A stretch of 5,425 nucleotides of DNA, taken from NCBI GenBank assembly GCA_011049495.1, contig DSBF01000123.1, positions 1 to 5,425 on the forward strand, written 5' to 3'. This document shows, piece after piece, positions 1 to 5,425 of the stretch. The position numbers and the translations under genes were made by a program. Positions within the stretch are counted from its first letter, which is position 1. The number at the start of each line of letters is the position of its first letter. The notes below the pieces were generated by a model. The model saw nothing but the letters and a program-made list of their open reading frames with translations, did not search any database and was not told where the DNA came from. Source of the DNA: Ignavibacteria bacterium. Its GTDB lineage: Bacteria; Bacteroidota; Ignavibacteria; Ignavibacteriales; Melioribacteraceae.

Positions 1-1
1 A

Positions 2-781
2 CTATATTTTAATAATATTGAAAGTAAGAAACTGATTTTGGAAAGGAATATAATTAATAGTTACGGTAACGTGGTCGATCAGAAAAAAAGAAAAATTATT
101 TCAACACAAAATGATTTAGTGGAAGCTGATGTAATTAATCTTACTAAATTTTCAACCGGGGGTTATTTGTTAATATTAACTCTTGCCGATTCGACCGCAA
201 ACACTTTTAGTAAGTCTTCAAAAAAATTCTACTTATACAACCCAACAGAATCTGACAATATTCATATTAAAGGAGACCCGGGCTTCTTACCATCTGAATT
301 TATTTATCTTTCCGAAGAAGAGTGTGATTTTGAATTTTCGTCACTACGATATTTTCTTAATAATAATAAAAAGAAGACTTATAATAGTTTGCAAAAGGTA
401 GAAGCGAAGAGAAAGTTTCTTTACAACTATTGGAATAATAGTGATTTTGATTTAACGCTGCCTGCATCTCAAAAAAGAATTAAATTTTCTGAACGCGTTG
501 ATTATGTAAATAAAAAATTCGGTACATTTAACAAAGACGGTATTAGTACCGACAGGGGAATGGTTTATTTGAAATATGGAGCTCCGGATGACATTGAAAA
601 TCATCATAATGACCCCGGTGCAAAACCTTATGAAATATGGGAATACAATTCGCTTGAAGGTGGGGTTATATTTATTTTTGGTGATGTTTTCGGATATAAC
701 GATTATGAATTAATTCATTCAACAAAGAGAGGCGAAATTTACGACCCGCAATGGCAAAAAAGAATTTTCAAAGCATATTAG
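2..781 (+). CDS. GWxTD-domain protein, 5' end missing (partial)
   Basis: The reading frame is open from the first full codon at base 2 to the TAG at 779-781, so the gene begins before the window; the TTG at 38 is just an internal codon. The C-terminal half matches the GWxTD domain as I know it. It has a basic, aromatic stretch (FLYNYW, near 420-435), then NKKFGTFNKDGISTDRG with the family-naming motif at 539-553, then VYLKYGAPDDIE, YEIWEY, a short beta-rich end and a final HSTKRGEIYDPQW. The motif here reads G-I-S-T-D, so the usual Trp is Ile. GWxTD proteins occur in Bacteroidota/Ignavibacteria, Acidobacteriota and relatives, often as secreted or envelope proteins; their function is unknown. 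The N-terminal signal region and full length cannot be judged. The next gene starts 72 bp downstream on the same strand. Family assignment is fairly sure; role is not known. Confidence 0.85.
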   Translation, partial: LYFNNIESKKLILERNIINSYGNVVDQKKRKIISTQNDLVEADVINLTKFSTGGYLLILTLADSTANTFSKSSKKFYLYNPTESDNIHIKGDPGFLPSEFIYLSEEECDFEFSSLRYFLNNNKKKTYNSLQKVEAKRKFLYNYWNNSDFDLTLPASQKRIKFSERVDYVNKKFGTFNKDGISTDRGMVYLKYGAPDDIENHHNDPGAKPYEIWEYNSLEGGVIFIFGDVFGYNDYELIHSTKRGEIYDPQWQKRIFKAY

Positions 782-853
782 GAACGATTAGTTGAGAAAT
801 CAATTTCGCGGTAGTCAAATCAATGATTCGGATTTACATTTGGAAATACTGAT

Positions 854-1882
854 GTGAAGATTCTAGTTATTCAAACCGCATTTCCCGGTGATGCAATTTT
901 AACCATGCCTCTAATTCAAGAGATCAAAAGGATTTATAATTCTGCTCAAGTAGATGTTGTTTGTATTCCATCGACTTCGATAATTTTTCGAACTTCATCT
1001 TATGTTAACGAGGTAATTGAGTTTGACAAAAGAAACAAGCATAGAGGTTTTTCCGGTTTAATAAAATTTGCAAATTATATTAAGTCAAAAGAATACGACA
1101 AAATATATTCTCCCCATAGATCGGCACGGAGCGCAGTTTTAACATTTCTAAGTAAACCGAAAGAAAGTTATTCTTTTGATAAATCCTCATTGAACTTTTT
1201 ATATAAGAATAAAATTAAATACGAAAGTGATTGGCATGAAGTGCGAAGAAACTTATCACTTCTCGGCAAAAATTACTCGGATGAATCATGGAAAATTCTA
1301 CCGGAATTATCGCTTAGTGATGTTAAAAAAGAAGTTGTCGATGCTAAAATAAAAGTTGTTGATCAGAAAAAGATAATTGCTGTTGCACCGGGTTCAGTCT
1401 GGGCAACAAAACGCTATCCAATAAATTACTTTAAAGTTATTTCTGAAGAGCTAATCCAAAATGGATACAAAATTGTTATTATCGGGGGAAAGGAAGATAA
1501 AGAACTTGCCAACGAAATTTCGGTTGATAATAAAGAAATAATAAATTTTTGCGGAGAGCTTAATTTTATTGAATCTATTTACTTACTTACAAAATCAATT
1601 TTGTTAATATCCAACGATAGTGCTCCTACTCATCTGGCAATGTGTGCCGATATTCCGGTACTTACTATTTACTGTTCCACTGTCCCGAAATTTGGTTTTT
1701 ATCCTTACAATTCGGGCAGCAGAGTTATTTCTTATGATAATTTAGAATGTAAACCTTGCGGTATTCATGGTTACAATAAATGTCCCGAAAGACATTTTAA
1801 TTGCGGGCATTATCTTAAACCGGAAAGAGTACTTGATGAGATCAACTCCATTTTAATGGAGAGATATTCTATGCATAATTAA
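854..1882 (+). CDS. waaF: Family 9 glycosyltransferase, LPS heptosyltransferase II (WaaF) type
   Basis: This 342-residue protein has the usual length and two-Rossmann (GT-B) layout of ADP-heptose:LPS heptosyltransferases, which add heptose to the inner core of lipopolysaccharide at the cytoplasmic face of the inner membrane. The N-terminal strand MKILVIQTAFPGDAILTMP carries the GD motif, with Asp13 at the place of the catalytic Asp of WaaC. The donor-binding half shows APGSVWATKRYP (about 178-189) and SNDSAPTHLA (253-262), which match the nucleotide-heptose binding motifs. Near the C-terminus are four cysteines (C299, C302, C310, C317). The start is GTG at 854: an in-frame stop lies at 824-826 and no other usual start codon lies between. 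A GGAA at 842-845 could serve as a weak ribosome site. Family 9 membership is sure. The acceptor and exact sugar are inferred, and a non-LPS glycan target is possible, so the gene symbol is a family-level name. Confidence 0.88.
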   Translation: MKILVIQTAFPGDAILTMPLIQEIKRIYNSAQVDVVCIPSTSIIFRTSSYVNEVIEFDKRNKHRGFSGLIKFANYIKSKEYDKIYSPHRSARSAVLTFLSKPKESYSFDKSSLNFLYKNKIKYESDWHEVRRNLSLLGKNYSDESWKILPELSLSDVKKEVVDAKIKVVDQKKIIAVAPGSVWATKRYPINYFKVISEELIQNGYKIVIIGGKEDKELANEISVDNKEIINFCGELNFIESIYLLTKSILLISNDSAPTHLAMCADIPVLTIYCSTVPKFGFYPYNSGSRVISYDNLECKPCGIHGYNKCPERHFNCGHYLKPERVLDEINSILMERYSMHN

Positions 1883-1915
1883 TTATATTTGCTCCACTGT
1901 TAATAAGTAAAGATA

Positions 1916-2746
1916 ATGTTTAAAAAATTACGAGATATTAAAAATTCTTCGGTTTACATTACTCCAAACTTCCCGGTATTGCGGACAAAGCGCTTTAAGT
2001 TTAGTTTTTTATCGGTTGTTTCTGCGGTACTGGGTTATTCACTATTGGTAGCATTTATTGTAATAATTATAATCGTTTTGACGCCTGCACGCAACGTTGT
2101 CTTTTTCTTTGAAAATGAAAAACTTACCGAACAAGTTGATAAAGTTAAAGAACTGGAAAAAAAAGTTTTATTCCTTTCGAAAGAATTGCAGAATTTTGCC
2201 GCTTCTAATGAAAAACTAAAATATGCAATGATAATTGCATCAACTGATTCATTGGATTCAAACTCAGCAATTTATGATTCACTTCGTCAACCGAAAAAAA
2301 ATAAGCTTAGATCAGGTGGAAATATATTAGCGGTTTTCAGAGATTTACTGAATTTTAATTCAGCAGATAGTTCACAATTATTTTTTATTGCACCGGTAAA
2401 TGGTGTCATCATAAAAAGATTCGAACCTTCTCGCGGACATATGGGGATTGATTACGGTATTCGAAAAGGAACCGCAGTGCATGCTGCGCTTGGTGGAATT
2501 GTTACTTTTTCCGGGTTTACTCCGGAATACGGTAATACGATCATGCTTCTGCATCAGAACAATTTTATTTCGGTATATAGGCATTGTGATATTCTAATGA
2601 AAAAAGAACGTGAAATTGTTCGTCAAGGAGAAATTATAGCTTTAAGCGGGGACAGTGGATATAAATCAACCGGTCCACATCTTCACTTTGAGATTTGGCA
2701 TAATGGAAAAGCTGTTGATCCGACAAAATATTTAATAAATAATTAA
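1916..2746 (+). CDS. Membrane-anchored M23 family metallopeptidase (peptidoglycan endopeptidase)
   Basis: The 276-residue protein has a short basic cytoplasmic N-terminus (1-29), one membrane helix (about 30-56), a coiled-coil-like segment (about 65-103), a polar linker, and a C-terminal M23/LytM domain (about 157-274). The zinc and catalytic residues look complete: His175 and Asp179 in HMGID, His223 in YRHCD, and His255 and His257 in HLHFE, in the usual GPHLHFEIW context. Active M23 enzymes cut peptide cross-links in peptidoglycan; the single helix places the catalytic domain in the periplasm. The bactofilin gene follows after 8 bp. M23 enzyme plus bactofilin pairs act together in cell shape, for example Csd1 with CcmA in Helicobacter pylori, so I infer a morphogenetic role rather than general autolysis. 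The ATG at 1916 has no good Shine-Dalgarno site and lies 33 bp after the glycosyltransferase gene. Confidence 0.93.
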   Translation: MFKKLRDIKNSSVYITPNFPVLRTKRFKFSFLSVVSAVLGYSLLVAFIVIIIIVLTPARNVVFFFENEKLTEQVDKVKELEKKVLFLSKELQNFAASNEKLKYAMIIASTDSLDSNSAIYDSLRQPKKNKLRSGGNILAVFRDLLNFNSADSSQLFFIAPVNGVIIKRFEPSRGHMGIDYGIRKGTAVHAALGGIVTFSGFTPEYGNTIMLLHQNNFISVYRHCDILMKKEREIVRQGEIIALSGDSGYKSTGPHLHFEIWHNGKAVDPTKYLINN

Positions 2747-2752
2747 GGTGGG
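2745..2752 (+). promoter_or_regulatory. Ribosome binding site of the bactofilin gene, overlapping the upstream stop codon
   Basis: AAGGTGGG lies two bases before the ATG at 2755 and shares its two A's with the TAA (2744-2746) of the M23 peptidase gene. A ribosome ending on the peptidase would sit on this site, so translation of the two genes is probably coupled. The GG-rich core is close to the start, so spacing is on the short side. Confidence 0.55.
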
Positions 2753-2754
2753 AA

Positions 2755-3138
2755 ATGGCGCAAAAAAATAATTCATCCTCATCTGTTGATGTAAGTATAT
2801 TAAGTTCCGGTGTTAAAATTGAAGGCAAAATCTACAGTGAAGGGAATATGAGGATTGACGGTAAAGTCTTTGGAGATGTTACTGTTAACGGAAATCTAAC
2901 TTTAGGAGATAGTTCTGAAGTTGAAGGTGATGTAAGAGCTATGAATGTAACAGTTAGTGGAAATGTTAAAGGTTTAGTTGAAGCCAATGAAAAGGTAATT
3001 CTAGAGGCTAATTCTTCTCTTGAGGGTGAATTAACTGCTAAAATTCTTGTTATTGAAGAGGGTGCAAAGTTTAACGGAAAAAGTAACATGAACTCCGTGA
3101 AATCAAAATCCGAAGTAGCGGATGCCAATAAAAAATAA
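2755..3138 (+). CDS. Bactofilin (polymer-forming cytoskeletal protein)
   Basis: Bactofilins form non-polar filaments built from right-handed beta-helix subunits that polymerise without nucleotide, and they recruit or position cell wall enzymes at the inner membrane. This 127-residue protein has a polar N-terminal tail (1-12), a repeat-rich core (about 13-112) and a disordered charged tail. The core shows the family pattern of short strands ending in G: SSGVKIEGKIYSEGNMRIDG, KVFGDVTVNG, SEVEGDV, VSGNVKGLV, SSLEGEL, and the closing LVIEEGAKFNGKSNM. Length is typical of small bactofilins. It lies directly after an M23 peptidase, its usual functional partner, and its last 17 bases overlap the start of atpZ. 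The 109-residue open frame on the opposite strand (3161-2832) is a shadow of this regular beta-helix coding pattern. Confidence 0.95.
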   Translation: MAQKNNSSSSVDVSILSSGVKIEGKIYSEGNMRIDGKVFGDVTVNGNLTLGDSSEVEGDVRAMNVTVSGNVKGLVEANEKVILEANSSLEGELTAKILVIEEGAKFNGKSNMNSVKSKSEVADANKK

Positions 3139-3367
3139 GCAGAAAAAATTTCTTGAAACATATAGAGATGTTGGTCCTTATTTAGGGTTGGGGACTCAAC
3201 TTGCCGCTACTATAATTTTAATGTTTTTTTTAGGAAGGTGGCTTGATCAAAAATTTGAGACTGACCCAATTTTAACAATTATATTCTCGTTTTTTGGTGG
3301 ATTTGCAGGTGTTTACAATTTTATCCGCACAGTTCTTAATATGAATAAAAAGAAAAAAAATGATTAA
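3122..3367 (+). CDS. atpZ: AtpZ/AtpI-family protein, F1F0 ATP synthase gene 1 product
   Basis: This small protein of 81 residues has a basic N-terminus, two membrane helices (about 20-41 and 48-71) and a lysine-rich end. The GLGTQLAATI, FLGRWLDQKF, DPILTI and GGFAGVYNFIR segments fit the AtpZ family (ATPase_gene1), which is usually the first gene of ATP synthase operons. AtpZ and AtpI proteins are linked to c-ring assembly and, in Bacillus, to divalent cation supply; the role here is inferred from family and position. The ATG at 3122 lies inside the end of the bactofilin gene (17-base overlap). No later Met comes before the first helix, so this start is well supported. The Shine-Dalgarno site is poor, so translation probably relies on coupling to the bactofilin gene. 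Confidence 0.9.
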   Translation: MPIKNKQKKFLETYRDVGPYLGLGTQLAATIILMFFLGRWLDQKFETDPILTIIFSFFGGFAGVYNFIRTVLNMNKKKKND

Positions 3368-3722
3368 GCCTGTCACAATTATTCTACTTGGAACTTCCTT
3401 AGTCTTCTTAACACTTCATTTGTTTGATATTATTGAATGGCATCTCGTTGTAGTTTGCTTCCTTACAGCCGGAATTGCTTTGATTAATGCATTTTTTGCT
3501 TATTTTTTGTTTAAAAAATCCCTCGGTAGACCAAATAAAGATTTCCTCGTTTACAACTTAGGCGGAATGCTGGGCAGAATGTTATTTCTACTGCTTGTCG
3601 TATTTATTGTGATAAAATTCTTGAATATTGACGAATATGCTTTTATATTTCTGTTCTTTATTTTTTATTTTACTTCACTAATTTTTGAAATAAACTATTT
3701 TCGTATAAAAGCAAGGCAGTAA
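3360..3722 (+). CDS. AtpI-like four-helix membrane protein of the ATP synthase operon
   Basis: The 120-residue protein is almost all membrane: helices at about 5-22, 28-50, 64-86 and 93-113, with short basic loops (FKKSLGRPNK; IKARQ). A GGMLGRM segment (68-74) and a Glu near the end of helix 4 (E110) resemble the ATP synthase I family (AtpI), and the place between atpZ and atpB fits. Sequence in this family is poorly conserved, so the name rests largely on position, size and topology. If it is AtpI it would help assemble the c ring or act with AtpZ at the F0 sector. Its ATG lies inside the atpZ end (8-base overlap, ATGATTAA), directly after a run of eight A's, so translation is probably coupled. 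It ends 26 bp before atpB. Confidence 0.7.
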   Translation: MIKPVTIILLGTSLVFLTLHLFDIIEWHLVVVCFLTAGIALINAFFAYFLFKKSLGRPNKDFLVYNLGGMLGRMLFLLLVVFIVIKFLNIDEYAFIFLFFIFYFTSLIFEINYFRIKARQ

Positions 3723-3748
3723 CGTAAGTCTAAGTAAAACAAAACTTT

Positions 3749-4588
3749 ATGAATTCCCCAACGGAAAAAATAGTTGCAGATTCTTTGCAGATAGCTGAGA
3801 AATCAAATGAGAGTGATTGGATTTTGCACCACACTTTGGATGCAAAATATATTGAGTTCGAACCATTCATCAAAATTCCATTACCTCATATAGAAATTTT
3901 TGGAATTGATATTTCAATAACCAAACACTTGGTTTATATGTGGTTTGCAGCTATTGTCCTTTTCTTGATTTTATATAACGTTGCAAAGCAATATAAGAAG
4001 AAGAGAGTCCCCACCGGTTTTGCAAATATGACTGAGGTAATGATTTTATTTGTACGTGATGAGATTGCTAAACCTACAATTCATAAAGGTTATGAAAAAT
4101 TTGTTCCGTATTTGCTCTCGGCGTTTTTCTTCATATTAATTTTAAATTTATTCAGCCTTGTTCCATATGGCGCGGCTGTAACCGGTAATATTTCTGTTAC
4201 TGCTACTCTTGCTGTTTTTACATTTATTATGACACAAATCGGAGGAATTCGTAACAACGGATTTATTGGTTATTTCAAAGGACTTGTGCCTCACGGAATA
4301 CCGACCTGGCTGCTTCCGATAATGGTGGTTGTTGAATTACTTGGATTATTAACAAAACCTTTTGCCTTAGCTGTTCGTCTTTTTGCTAATATGCTTGCCG
4401 GTAAAATTGTTATTTATTCTTTAATCGGTTTGATTTTTATTTTACATGCTTATTTCGTGATACCTGTTTCTGTTTCTTTTGCGCTGTTTATTCTTGCATT
4501 GAAACTATTGGTCTCGCTGATTCAAGCATATATATTTACAATGCTTTCCTCGTTATTTATAGGGATGGCAGTTCATCAAGATCATTAA
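3749..4588 (+). CDS. atpB: F0F1 ATP synthase subunit a
   Basis: Subunit a holds the two proton half-channels beside the c ring. This 279-residue form has about 60 residues before the first helix (about 60-79), then helices near 117-138, 146-165, 186-215, 218-240 and 243-275. The key motif VRLFANMLAG carries the essential Arg210; Glu196 and Asn214 also match E. coli by number, and Gln259 matches E. coli Gln252. By this alignment, E. coli Glu219 is Lys219 and His245 is Lys252, so the usual Glu/His pair is replaced by two lysines (see findings). The N-terminus (WILHHTLDAKY) resembles the Bacteroidota/Ignavibacteria type, though shorter than Bacteroidota forms with a signal peptide. The ATG at 3749 has no visible Shine-Dalgarno site; the next Met is inside the first helix, so the start is probably right. 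Confidence 0.96.
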   Translation: MNSPTEKIVADSLQIAEKSNESDWILHHTLDAKYIEFEPFIKIPLPHIEIFGIDISITKHLVYMWFAAIVLFLILYNVAKQYKKKRVPTGFANMTEVMILFVRDEIAKPTIHKGYEKFVPYLLSAFFFILILNLFSLVPYGAAVTGNISVTATLAVFTFIMTQIGGIRNNGFIGYFKGLVPHGIPTWLLPIMVVVELLGLLTKPFALAVRLFANMLAGKIVIYSLIGLIFILHAYFVIPVSVSFALFILALKLLVSLIQAYIFTMLSSLFIGMAVHQDH

Positions 4589-4605
4589 AAACTATTTAAT
4601 ACTTT

Positions 4606-4611
4606 AGGAGG
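4606..4611 (+). promoter_or_regulatory. Strong Shine-Dalgarno site of atpE
   Basis: AGGAGG, a perfect core, lies six bases before the ATG at 4618 in an A/T-only surrounding that should stay unfolded. No other gene in the window has a site this good. This fits the need for many c subunits per complex compared with one a subunit. Confidence 0.85.
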
Positions 4612-4617
4612 AATAAA

Positions 4618-4836
4618 ATGGAATTTGCTTATTTAGCAGCTGGATTTGGTGCCGCTTTAACTATTATCGGCGGTGCATTCGGTATCGGTAAATTAGCTAG
4701 CTCGGCAATGGAAGCTAGTGGTCGTCAACCTGAAGCTGCCGGCGATATTAGAACTTCTATGATCATTGCTGCAGCGCTTATTGAAGGTATTTCATTGTTT
4801 GCGCTCGTTATTTGTATTCTTTTGGCACTTAAATAA
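4618..4836 (+). CDS. atpE: F0F1 ATP synthase subunit c (c-ring proteolipid)
   Basis: This 72-residue hairpin protein forms the rotating ring of F0. Helix 1 (about 4-30) has small residues GGAFGIG for tight helix packing; the cytosolic loop has the conserved RQPEA (36-40); helix 2 (about 46-70) carries the ion-binding Glu56 in ALIEGISLF. Sodium-type rings have a Gln in helix 1 and Ser-Thr just after the Glu. Here the aligned helix 1 residue is Ile23 and the Glu is followed by Gly-Ile, so I infer proton coupling. Length is normal. The gene has a strong AGGAGG site, follows atpB by 29 bp, and is followed by a hairpin and T-run that begins in its last codons. Confidence 0.97.
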   Translation: MEFAYLAAGFGAALTIIGGAFGIGKLASSAMEASGRQPEAAGDIRTSMIIAAALIEGISLFALVICILLALK

Positions 4837-4852
4837 TTTGTGCATTTTTTTT
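4825..4852 (+). terminator. Weak terminator-like hairpin with T8 between atpE and atpF (possible attenuator)
   Basis: GCAC (4825-4828) can pair with GTGC (4840-4843). Inside it, AAA (4831-4833) can pair with TTT (4837-4839) around a TAA loop, with a two-base bulge. One base later comes a run of eight T's (4845-4852). The stem is short and AT-rich, so it would at most stop part of transcription. The left arm lies in the last atpE codons and the loop is the atpE stop codon, so ribosomes finishing atpE would oppose folding. It may lower atpF and later gene transcripts relative to atpE, or may be chance in AT-rich DNA. Confidence 0.35.
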
Positions 4853-4873
4853 CATTAAAGCTTAGGTATAATA

Positions 4874-5416
4874 ATGGCTGGATTCATGCATTATGCGGTT
4901 TTAGCATTTGCAAGCGGTGATGCTGGTGGTCCTTTGGATGTTAATCCTGGGTTGATTATTTGGACTACCGTTACTTTCATTATTCTTCTATTTCTTTTAA
5001 AGAAGTTTGCGTGGAAACCGATTCTTAATTCATTAAATGAAAGAGAAGCGTTCATTACAAATTCTTTGGAAAAAGCGGAACAAGCTCAAAAAGAAGCGGA
5101 AGAATTATTGAAACAAAATCAAGCAAATTTAGCTAAAGCTGAAGAAGAGGCACAAAAAGTTATTAAGCAAGGTAGAGAATATGCTGATACTCTAAAAAAT
5201 CAAATTTTAGAGGAAAGTAAAAACGAAGCAAAGAAAATGATTCAAGATGCCTCTGCCGAAATTGAACAAAAGAATAGAGAAGCGTTCAATAATCTGAAAG
5301 CTGAAATTGCTGATATTGCTGTTAATGCTGCTGAGAAAATAATTCGTGAAAGTCTTGATTCAGAAAAGCATAAGAAATTAGTTGAAAAATATATTCAGGA
5401 TATCTCCAAGAATTAA
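4874..5416 (+). CDS. atpF: F0F1 ATP synthase subunit b
   Basis: Subunit b is the outer stalk that holds F1 against the membrane a subunit. The 180-residue protein has a short N-terminal lead (1-20), a conserved LDVNPGLIIWT entry into one membrane helix (about 25-43), the FAWKPI exit, a long Ala/Glu/Lys-rich coiled coil (about 50-145) and a C-terminal delta-binding part (about 146-180). Length and pattern fit a standard b subunit; only one b gene is present here. The ATG at 4874 has a TTAGG at 4862-4866 as a moderate ribosome site; a second ATG at 4886 (Met5) is possible but has no better site. It follows atpE by 37 bp and precedes the next ATG by only two bases. Confidence 0.95.
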   Translation: MAGFMHYAVLAFASGDAGGPLDVNPGLIIWTTVTFIILLFLLKKFAWKPILNSLNEREAFITNSLEKAEQAQKEAEELLKQNQANLAKAEEEAQKVIKQGREYADTLKNQILEESKNEAKKMIQDASAEIEQKNREAFNNLKAEIADIAVNAAEKIIRESLDSEKHKKLVEKYIQDISKN

Positions 5417-5418
5417 TT

Positions 5419-5425
5419 ATGGGTG
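5419..5425 (+). CDS. atpH: Start of the next gene, probably ATP synthase subunit delta (partial)
   Basis: An ATG at 5419 lies two bases after the atpF stop and the window ends after ATGGGTG. Sequence alone cannot identify it. In ATP synthase operons of this order the gene after atpF is normally atpH, so the call is from position only. Confidence 0.4.

Noticed and set aside
38..40. TTG at 38 as start of the first gene
   Set aside because: The frame stays open upstream to base 2 with similar coding character, and no ribosome site precedes the TTG; the gene is cut by the window edge.
183..401. 72-residue + strand frame inside the GWxTD gene
   Set aside because: Lies wholly inside a well-supported gene in another frame, has no family features and no ribosome site.
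72..1377. Shared VVDQKK peptide and similar DNA at about 72-90 and 1357-1374
   Set aside because: The match is short, lysine-rich and in unrelated proteins; no wider repeat surrounds it.
1875..1886. Perfect 12-base palindrome ATAATTAATTAT over the glycosyltransferase stop
   Set aside because: Pure A/T, no loop or T-run for a terminator, and such strings are expected in DNA of this composition.
2378..2828. Two short - strand open frames (2378-2584 and 2634-2828)
   Set aside because: They lie opposite the conserved M23 domain and bactofilin start, with no recognisable protein features.
2832..3161. 109-residue open frame on the - strand opposite the bactofilin gene
   Set aside because: It mirrors the regular beta-helix codon pattern of bactofilin, has no recognisable domain and spans the bactofilin/atpZ junction; a shadow.
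4867..4872. Perfect TATAAT just before atpF
   Set aside because: It ends one base before the atpF ATG, so a transcript from it would start inside the gene; no matching -35 box is visible. Likely chance in AT-rich sequence.

Overview
The window is AT-rich, densely coding bacterial chromosome with every gene on the + strand and no gap over about 75 bp. Gene content and order point to the Bacteroidota/Chlorobiota/Ignavibacteria (FCB) side of the bacteria. The signs are a GWxTD-domain protein, a bactofilin directly before AtpZ, an F-type ATP synthase order of atpZ - small AtpI-like protein - atpB - atpE - atpF, mostly weak Shine-Dalgarno sites, and an RLFANMLAG form of the a subunit. An Ignavibacteria-like organism is my best guess from memory of these families; no search was run.

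Left part (1-1882): the 3' part of a GWxTD-domain protein gene, cut by the window edge, then after 72 bp a family 9 glycosyltransferase of the heptosyltransferase II (WaaF) type, which implies an outer membrane with LPS or a related glycan. Middle part (1916-3138): a membrane-anchored M23 peptidoglycan endopeptidase, then 8 bp later a bactofilin. This pairing is known in other bacteria to control cell shape. Right part (3122-5425): the F0 half of an ATP synthase operon. It comprises AtpZ (start overlapping the bactofilin end by 17 bp), a four-helix AtpI-like protein (start overlapping the atpZ end by 8 bp), subunits a, c and b, and the first codons of what is probably atpH (delta).

The overlaps and short gaps suggest that the envelope/shape genes and the ATP synthase genes are at least partly co-transcribed. 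The c-subunit gene has by far the best Shine-Dalgarno sequence, matching the need for many c copies per complex, and is followed by a small hairpin plus a T-run that could trim transcription of the downstream genes. The c ring looks proton-type. The most unusual detail is in subunit a: the essential arginine is in place, but both members of the usual Glu/His pair (E. coli E219 and H245) align with lysines.

I see no sign of a new defence, mobile or RNA system. This is mainly housekeeping sequence with a few points worth checking.
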